Of a stretch of 12,990 nt of DNA, positions 9,701 through 12,990 are shown in pieces; position 1 is the stretch's first letter, and every line of letters starts with the position of its first letter. The notes beneath the pieces were generated by a model, which made no database searches, was not told the DNA's origin, and was given only the letters and a program-made list of their open reading frames with translations. The stretch comes from Acanthaster planci (Eukaryota > Echinodermata > Asteroidea > Valvatida > Acanthasteridae). The stretch spans positions 1,125,526 to 1,138,515 of the forward strand of contig NW_019091396.1 in assembly GCF_001949145.1 (NCBI RefSeq), written 5' to 3'. The position numbers were made by a program, and so were the translations under genes.

Positions 9701-12700
9701 GGAATAATTACTTTATTGTCTACGAAATTCCTTCATTATTGTTATTATTTTTTACTAAGCGATGCTTTATATTTGGAAGAAAAAAATGCTGTCGTTGATA
9801 CATCTTCAATTGATTTCCTGATCTCTTTCGTTTTCTTATGTGGTTGTTTGGCTTCTTTGTTTCTTGTTTCTTGTGCAGTGAGAAAAAAGAGCATCCAATT
9901 TACCCAGCATCATATTCATCTCGACGCACTTCTCTTCACCAGCAAAATCATTAGGCTGCCCCTCGTCCCAGAAACGGAAATCAGACGTTACGTCATCAGA
10001 CCACCTTAAAGAGACAGAAAATATTAAACCTTGTCTACGGGGTTTTGTGCTATTTATCCATTTCGTGAAAAATAAAGCAAAGCTGTCAATTTTCAACTTC
10101 GACAACTACGTAACCAAAGTAAGTTTTGATGGCTTCTTTCATTTGCTGTTTAATGATTTTAGCTATGGATACAAGAGCAGTGATCAGTGGCGGGGCCAAG
10201 GGTAGTAAGTGGAGAAACTGCTCCCCCCCCTCCGTGGGAACTGCTGCCCCTCTTGCCCTACACCCCCTGGAATATTGGAGGTTTTCGTAGGGAGCTGTCG
10301 CCATTTTATTTTTAGTGCCGGAAGGGGGACTCTTGCTTCCCCTTCCCTAACTCCGAAGAGCCTGGCTACGCAATTAGCAGTAATCATCTACAGTTTGGCG
10401 ATTCCGTGATCACAAGCAAAGATCGTATAGCGTCTAAGATCTTTGATCACAAGTCTAAAGAATGATTCTTTTCTGAGTAATCTACTCACTCGTAAGTGTT
10501 GACAGAGGTCTCCCTTAAACCAATCCAGAATCGTGGAGACATTTGTAGACGCTACCGAAAATATACAACAATGAAGAGAATAAAAAGGTTAACGATTACA
10601 AAACACATCGTCGTATTAGTACTATAAGGTCATTAACAAAATACTTGCACTAAAAGGTCGTTAATGAAATTTTTAAAACTTGAAATACAAGCAAAGTCCT
10701 GGTGAAGATTTGAGAAACAGTCCCCCAAAATGATTTTTATCAATGAAATAATGTGGAACATTATCCGTTCCTTTATAATATTCTTTCATGCTTAGAATAG
10801 GGCCCTAAAATTATTTTCAAAATCATCAGTGCTACAGGCCATAACGACCTTATAGTACTGACCCGACGATATAATGAGCGTTCTGAACGAAAATGTCAAA
10901 CAATAGGTGTTTGGCCGTCTACGATGCCGCCTACTTGATGAGGTTTGCACCCATTTTGCAGAGAACTGCGTCTTCATCTCACACACAATGCTATGAATTA
11001 ATCCTATGAAAGAACACGCTACAAAAAACGTCCTTTCCCAATTTCAGATATTTCTAACAATGTTCTCTCAGTCAGTTTGTAAACAAGTTGAAATTCTTCA
11101 GAGTACTAATGGATATCATTCTGACGTTTTGGAATTGAACATGTTTACAATATTTGCTGAATGCAGTTTTTGAGGTTTTCAAATCTTCCCTAGGTTAAAA
11201 TGTAACCCAGGCAATTTTTTAGTGCGGTTACGTTTTTGTCGGTTCGGGTCGGTTTGGAGAATTCAGATCGGTTCCAGTTCGGATTCGGTTTATGCCTTAT
11301 ATGTTTCGGTTCAGTTTGGCCTAGTCAACCCAAACCCATGCACATCACTACTTGCTGATCGTCCTTACCATGCTGTTGATGAAGTCTTGCTCCGGTTGGC
11401 TGGTGATGGACGCCAGATACCCTCCCTGCCTGTTGCACTGCTGCTGGGCCTCGTTCCAAGTGGCTTGGTGTGTGTTGGGGTCAGACACCAAGTAACAATA
11501 GTCGCCGAATAATGCCCAGCCTGGTGTCTCAGAGCACACCGTGGCTGGGGAGGGAAAGAGAGAGGCGAAGGAAGGTCAGGGGCGTCCTCGGTGACGTGTC
11601 CGGTTTCATGCCCGTACAGTACACACAGTACATCCTTTTCTTGCCATATTTAAGAAATGGAAAGCGCCGAAAAGTTTAGAAAACGGCACCACCGCGTTTC
11701 TTGTTAAACCGATATTCATTTTACACTAGCCTCCACCCCCCCCGACCCAAGACCTGCATACGACACTGGTAGCTGTAAGGCGACACCAGGGGAAGTATGT
11801 TATTATTCAACTCGTATTTCCGCCTACCACTGGGGACGAAGACATGGCAAGACATATTGCAATTCTTGGCGATTTTTGTGACTGAAGAATAAATGTTTAT
11901 ACACATATAATCAATGCAGAAGCTTGAATGCTGGTTAATTCAATGAATGCTAAACAATTTATTACAGTGTTCAGTTTTTACCATGAATTATCTTTTCGTC
12001 GTTTGTGATTTTTTTGCGACTGACGGTCTCGTATAATTTCGCTGATGACTTCCAATTTGTTAAAACTGAATTTTCTTTGAATTATTTCCAGTTTATTATC
12101 CTATGTCCCCCTTTAAATACCTAAGTGCACTCAAAACAAATGTGTGACAGGGTATGAGAACTTGGGGCCTCTGCCAGAACTGGACAGTTTGGACGAAACC
12201 AAACTCATTGTGACATAAGGAAGGCAACTGCCTTGGAATTTACTGCCAACAAGATGGACTTACATTGAGGGGGGTCGTCCTCTTGATCTGTGGGAACCAA
12301 AAGATTCATAACACGTTCAAACATTCTAGCATTCCAAATACAGGCATGGGTGAATGTATACAAAAGGTGGTGCTTTACTAAATCAAAATCGAAGCATTGA
12401 TGTGGTTTTTGATATGAAGATTTCATTGTAGCATGGCATCGTGATTGAGTCTCTTTTACAGCGAACGGCGACATTTTCATGCCAAATTGCTTTCTTTGAC
12501 CCAGAATTTTAGAGCTTTTGACTTTAGTTTGTCGTTTATCTTATTACAGAAACACGGATCCAGTATTTCCATGCGTTGTTCGTATTCACTCACATTGTGG
12601 CATCGTGCAGACATGACTAGAGATCAGACTGCAGTCGACAGTCTTCCACAGCCCGTCTGTCCTGATCTCCATCCTCACACATTTCTGTTCGTCATGCACG

Positions 12701-12990
12701 CCTGGTTCGTCTGGCGCCCAGTTATCATAATTTACAGCCGAGTCGTCTTCCCATCTAAAACTGTTGCGCACTGCTGCCCAAAAAGAAGAAAAGAAATTTC
12801 AAGTCTTCTAATTCTCAACAGACGTTACATCACGGCTACTTAACAAGTGACTTACTGCCATAAAATTTTGCTCGCTGCACTGCTACCAGCTTGAAGGGGG
12901 TCAGAAAATGAAAACTCTGCCAGATGATTTCCCAACTGCAAAATAGGGCTTCTTAGAAACGGGACAAACTTACTCTTGTAGTCTCTCTCT
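3548..12990 (-). CDS. Multi-CTLD mannose receptor-like type I membrane protein, 3' part (14 exons)
   Basis: Joined exons (minus strand, in order): 12990-12974, 12770-12594, 12287-12264, 11544-11369, 10551-10490, 10004-9904, 9671-9411, 8975-8830, 8197-8095, 7821-7577, 6918-6744, 6153-5887, 5693-5520, 3717-3548. Every junction is GT-AG and phase-compatible, and together they give 698 open codons plus TAA. Residues about 1-64 are the end of CTLD-A, 74-205 CTLD-B, 206-355 CTLD-C, 357-495 CTLD-D, 497-640 CTLD-E, 650-673 a membrane helix and 674-698 the tail. Each CTLD shows the family hallmarks: a WIGL or WLGM core, a W/NW segment and conserved cysteines. Tandem CTLDs ahead of one C-terminal membrane helix is the plan of the mannose receptor family (MRC1, MRC2, PLA2R1, LY75), which are endocytic or adhesion receptors. 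The window holds under half of the usual length of about 1450 residues, so more lies upstream. The ligand is unknown, and the ortholog cannot be assigned without the 5' part. Confidence 0.93.
4935..4954. repeat. Perfect inverted repeat, 9-base arms
   Basis: GGGACGGTG and CACCGTCCC face each other across AA. Intronic. Together with the tandem duplication and foldback element just after it, it may be part of one composite repeat spanning about 4930-5220. Confidence 0.6.
4976..5010. repeat. Two tandem copies of a 15-base word, period 20
   Basis: TGATAATGCCCGCTG occurs at 4976-4990 and again exactly at 4996-5010. It is a short duplication within the last intron, next to the foldback element, and has no coding role. 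Confidence 0.6.
5072..5218. repeat. Foldback (MITE-like) element in last intron
   Basis: Arms 5072-5122 and 5171-5218 are inverted copies around a 48-base centre. They pair exactly at AAATCTATGTGAT (5110-5122) against ATCACATAGATTT (5171-5183), and imperfectly outward through the TTAGCAGC/GGCTGGTAA and CCTTGCTT/AAGCAAGG blocks. No open frame. Likely a dispersed non-autonomous element. Confidence 0.68.
5520..5693 (-). CDS. Exon: C-terminal part of CTLD-E
   Basis: Acceptor TTTTCTTTCAATAG, phase 1, completing a Gly codon. It encodes NLQWEPVLFETREPVDYVNW, EMPDS, ERCVGLKAGKWGMVNC and SSAGYVCKRDQ. This is the membrane-proximal CTLD. MPD at the EPN position and WGM at WND indicate no calcium-dependent sugar site. 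NCT is a sequon. The donor CAGA|GTGAGT is strong and phase 1. If it were read through, a stop would follow after about 40 residues, before any membrane segment. Confidence 0.93.
5887..6153 (-). CDS. Exon: Pro-rich linker and N-terminal part of CTLD-E
   Basis: Acceptor TTTTCTGTACAG, phase 1. It starts with the linker ASPPSTAPPYVT, then GYCLDDWIAWGSHCYLL, YASSICDKQYACYLSTVHS, EAENTFLMEQAK and FWLGMSRDYK. The second Cys of CDKQYAC lies where GGYL is usual, so the domain has seven cysteines and one may be unpaired. The donor AAAG|GTACTA is weak but leaves the phase needed by the next exon. Confidence 0.92.
6154..6743 (-). other. Intron between CTLD-D and CTLD-E
   Basis: 590 bases, phase 1. No extra exon or structured repeat recognised. 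A TTAGGCCTAT word lies near 6487. Confidence 0.7.
6744..6918 (-). CDS. Exon: C-terminal part of CTLD-D
   Basis: Acceptor TGTGTTTGGACAG, phase 0. It encodes ETHAFRWLDSWPFLYTNW, LAGKPSG, HGCVAVD, GFWSDTACSEKHATICKNT. Three conserved cysteines and the W-x-D-x-x-C element are present. EPN is replaced by KPS, so no sugar site is expected. The donor ACCG|GTAAGT is strong and phase 1, the same phase as the other domain ends. Confidence 0.93.
6919..7576 (-). other. Intron inside CTLD-D
   Basis: 658 bases, phase 0, in the loop after the WIGL core. No extra exon or repeat recognised. Confidence 0.7.
7577..7821 (-). CDS. Exon: N-terminal two thirds of CTLD-D
   Basis: Acceptor CAATTTTTCCAG, phase 1. 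It encodes a short linker, then CDQPGYVSFHGGCFRYH, FDDAVAFCRSDGNTIATI and NHAWIGLRKDE. This is a canonical long-form CTLD start with two early cysteines and a WIGL core. The donor is GAG|GTGACT in phase 0, poor at position +5. It is preferred because it leaves the phase needed to join ETHAFRW in the next exon and places the intron in the same loop as in the other domains. Confidence 0.9.
8095..8197 (-). CDS. Exon: C-terminal end of CTLD-C
   Basis: Follows a long T-rich tract and acceptor TTTGAAG in phase 0. It encodes ETICVVMRNDT, PGRWQAIPCETKSNFAC and TTDA, the last strands of the fold with three cysteines. WQA replaces WND, so with ETP in the previous exon the calcium site 2 is lost. NDT is a further sequon. 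The donor is GCAT|GTAAGA, phase 1, which matches the phase-1 boundaries used elsewhere between domains. Confidence 0.92.
8198..8829 (-). other. Intron inside CTLD-C (second)
   Basis: 632 bases, phase 0, with a strong T-rich tract at its 3' end. It contains the small tandem duplication at 8524-8560 and nothing else recognised. Confidence 0.7.
8524..8560. repeat. Short tandem duplication, period 19
   Basis: ATACATCATTGCATTTTA at 8524-8541 is followed by ATACATTATTGCATTTTA at 8543-8560, with one mismatch. AT-rich and intronic, probably replication slippage. Confidence 0.6.
8830..8975 (-). CDS. Exon: central part of CTLD-C
   Basis: Acceptor CTGTTTCTCTCAG enters in phase 1 and completes an Ala codon. 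The translation runs MLTTLMEPSNQTLWIGL, IDQFHWSDGSPLDYTNW and RDETPINL. It contains the WIGL core and the NW motif, with ETP at the EPN position. NQT is an N-glycosylation sequon. The donor TTG|GTAACG is phase 0 and somewhat weak. It is supported because the next exon enters in phase 0 with the expected ICVVM strand. Confidence 0.9.
8976..9410 (-). other. Intron inside CTLD-C (first)
   Basis: 435 bases, phase 1, splitting helix 2 of CTLD-C. No extra exon or repeat recognised. Confidence 0.7.
9411..9671 (-). CDS. Exon: end of CTLD-B, Thr-rich linker, start of CTLD-C
   Basis: The first part reads D-GKWNNLNCGVKQNFICK, which completes CTLD-B with WNN in place of WND and the last two cysteines. 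A linker rich in Thr, Ser and Pro follows (NATSTIATPTETPIS, with one N-glycosylation sequon). The exon then opens CTLD-C with GGCPDGWV, KCFKVF, AAECRKY and SLAVILNVGEQ. It is phase 1 on both sides (acceptor CATAG, donor GTAAAT). Unlike the other domain boundaries in this gene, B and C are not separated by an intron. Confidence 0.9.
9904..10004 (-). CDS. Exon: long-loop/sugar-site part of CTLD-B
   Basis: Begins with the last base of the split Glu codon and encodes WSDDVTSDFRFWDEGQPND and GEEKCVEMNMML. It is phase 2 at the start (acceptor TCTCTTTAAG) and phase 1 at the end (donor GTAAAT). The QPN triplet occupies the position of EPN (mannose type) or QPD (galactose type), followed by the Glu-rich EEKC. 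The WND-type segment that completes the calcium site is on the next exon. Confidence 0.9.
10005..10489 (-). other. Intron inside CTLD-B (second)
   Basis: 485 bases, phase 2. More than a third of it is the GC-rich repeat at 10185-10372. No additional exon was seen. Confidence 0.7.
10185..10372. mobile_element. Probable GC-rich non-autonomous element
   Basis: The left edge reads CAGTGGCGGGGCCAAGGG. The right edge, read inward on the other strand, is GCGTAGCCAGGCTC, so the ends share a degenerate GGCG..GCCAGG inverted repeat. The body is C-rich (CTCCCCCCCCTCC) and quite unlike the flanking AT-rich intron. Ends of the form CAGTGGCG-AGCCAGG are common on invertebrate repeats. The arms are short, so the class is uncertain. 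Confidence 0.42.
10490..10551 (-). CDS. Exon: WIGL core of CTLD-B (62 bases)
   Basis: A small exon reading RLQMSPRFWIGLRETSVNTY plus two bases of a split Glu codon. The acceptor is TTTTCGGTAG (phase 0) and the donor is GTGAGT (phase 2). FWIGL is the hydrophobic-core signature of CTLDs and sits between helix 2 from the previous exon and WSDD of the next. Without this exon CTLD-B would lack its core, and the phases of the flanking exons (0 and 2) would not join. The exon is too short to stand out as an open reading frame. Confidence 0.88.
10607..10870. mobile_element. 264-base element with about 30-base terminal inverted repeats
   Basis: The left end 10607-10637 (ATCGTCG..AGTACTATAAGGTC..TTA) is matched in inverse by 10841-10870, with about four mismatches over 30 bases. 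A second partial copy of the AAGGTCGTTAA word is at 10653-10663. No open frame. Likely a non-autonomous DNA transposon. No target duplication could be fixed. Confidence 0.6.
11221..11350. repeat. Degenerate CGGTT-rich repeat
   Basis: Variants of TCGGTT and TTCGG recur about ten times over 100 bases (11225-11320). Then comes CCCATGCACATCACTA. On the minus strand that edge reads TAGTGATGTGCATGGG, similar to ends of some hAT-family elements. The outer boundary at 11221 is uncertain. Confidence 0.5.
11369..11544 (-). CDS. Exon: N-terminal part of CTLD-B
   Basis: Enters in phase 1 after the acceptor TTTCCCTCCCCAG and encodes TVCSETPGWALFGDYCYL. This is the long-form CTLD start with its extra N-terminal disulfide. 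It continues through NEAQQQCNRQGGYLASI and EQDFINSM in helix 2. Three CAG codons run in a row at QQQ. The exon stops after ATG at a GTAAGG donor in phase 0, before the WIGL core, so the core is carried by the next, very small exon. A repeat in the downstream intron begins 18 bases from this donor. Confidence 0.93.
11545..12263 (-). other. Intron between the linker microexon and CTLD-B
   Basis: 719 bases, phase 1. It contains a C-run near 11733-11750 and no recognised exon or structured repeat. Confidence 0.65.
12264..12287 (-). CDS. 24-base linker microexon between CTLD-A and CTLD-B
   Basis: A very short exon with a strong pyrimidine tract and acceptor (TTTTGGTTCCCACAG) and a consensus donor GTAAGT. 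It is phase 1 on both sides, so it can be included or skipped without breaking the frame. Included, it gives the acidic, proline-rich linker YQEDDPPQ, with the Y and the following S formed at the junctions. Skipped, CTLD-A runs MPQ-S-TVCSE into CTLD-B. The call rests on splice-site quality and phase fit; there is no transcript evidence. Confidence 0.72.
12288..12593 (-). other. Intron between CTLD-A and the linker microexon
   Basis: 306 bases, phase 1, with a GTGAGT donor and a strong pyrimidine tract at its 3' end. Nothing else recognised. Confidence 0.65.
12594..12770 (-). CDS. Exon: C-terminal half of CTLD-A
   Basis: Encodes RNSFRW, then NYDNWAPDEPG, QKCVRM, GLWKTVDC and SSHVCTMPQ, the C-terminal half of a CTLD with three of its conserved cysteines. 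The acceptor follows a pyrimidine tract and is a doubled CAGCAG. Using the first AG starts the exon at 12773 and adds one residue; using the second starts it at 12770. The donor is GTGAGT, phase 1. The sugar-site motif EPN has become EPG, and the WND position reads WKT, so calcium-dependent sugar binding is unlikely. Confidence 0.93.
12974..12990 (-). CDS. Exon (partial): middle of CTLD-A
   Basis: Only the last 17 bases of this exon are inside the window. They read ERDYK plus the first base of a split codon, followed by a strong donor GTAAGT (12973-12968), phase 1. The same RDYK sequence with a phase-1 intron at the same place occurs in CTLD-E, which ends its first exon with SRDYK. That parallel is the main support for such a short fragment. 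The first half of the domain (two N-terminal cysteines, helices and WIGL core) must lie beyond the window. Confidence 0.75.

Larger units (their letters stand above)
10552..11368 (-). other. Intron inside CTLD-B (first)
   Basis: 817 bases, phase 0. It hosts two repeats: the inverted-repeat element at 10607-10870 and the CGGTT-rich block at 11221-11350 near the donor. No extra exon recognised. Confidence 0.7.

Noticed and set aside
9626-10009. 127-codon plus-strand open frame with hydrophobic stretches
   Set aside because: Antisense to CTLD-B exons and the intron between them; the hydrophobic run comes from T-rich intron sequence.
12445-12843. 132-codon plus-strand open frame, longest in the window
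   Set aside because: It overlaps the CTLD-A exon in antisense; the minus strand has the clear CTLD pattern and splice sites.
1-12990. CRISPR array, bacterial operon, tRNA or rRNA
   Set aside because: No regularly spaced repeats, cloverleaf-like or rRNA-like segments; the window is intron-containing eukaryotic DNA.

Overview
The window is eukaryotic genomic DNA, most likely from an invertebrate deuterostome (echinoderm, hemichordate or amphioxus type). It carries one interrupted gene on the minus strand, with GT-AG introns of about 190 to 1800 bases and short dispersed inverted-repeat elements. No bacterial-style operon, rRNA, tRNA or CRISPR is visible. The phylum is an inference from gene type and repeat style (for example TAGGCCTA-like words) and is not proven.

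From 12990 down to 3548 lies the 3' portion of a gene for a type I membrane protein built from tandem C-type lectin-like domains (CTLDs), of the macrophage mannose receptor/PLA2 receptor/LY75 type. I reconstruct fourteen exons (the first cut by the window edge). Their splice phases all agree, giving an open frame of 698 codons before the stop. In order they encode: the second half of CTLD-A, an 8-residue linker carried by a 24-base microexon, complete CTLD-B, CTLD-C, CTLD-D and CTLD-E, a short stalk, one membrane helix with a GxxxG ladder, and a 25-residue cytoplasmic tail ending in DPLLT. The 5' end, with the signal peptide and any further CTLDs or ricin-type or fibronectin II domains, lies beyond 12990. 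CTLD-B is the only domain that keeps something close to a calcium/sugar site (QPN plus WNN). The other four have lost it, so they probably bind protein ligands or act as spacers.

From 3547 down to about 3440 is a probable 3' UTR with an ATTAAA signal. The stretch 1..3430 has no recognisable gene. It contains two foldback (MITE-like) elements, at 2069..2326 and 2512..2685. Introns hold further elements: a hairpin, a short tandem duplication and a foldback element at 4935..5218, a tandem duplication at 8524..8560, a GC-rich element at 10185..10372, a terminal-inverted-repeat element at 10607..10870, and a CGGTT-rich degenerate repeat at 11221..11350 whose edge lies 18 bases from a splice donor.

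The most notable points are the optional in-frame microexon, a tandem NAGNAG acceptor, intron positions that differ from one CTLD to the next, a tail without a tyrosine endocytosis signal, and an odd cysteine in CTLD-E.
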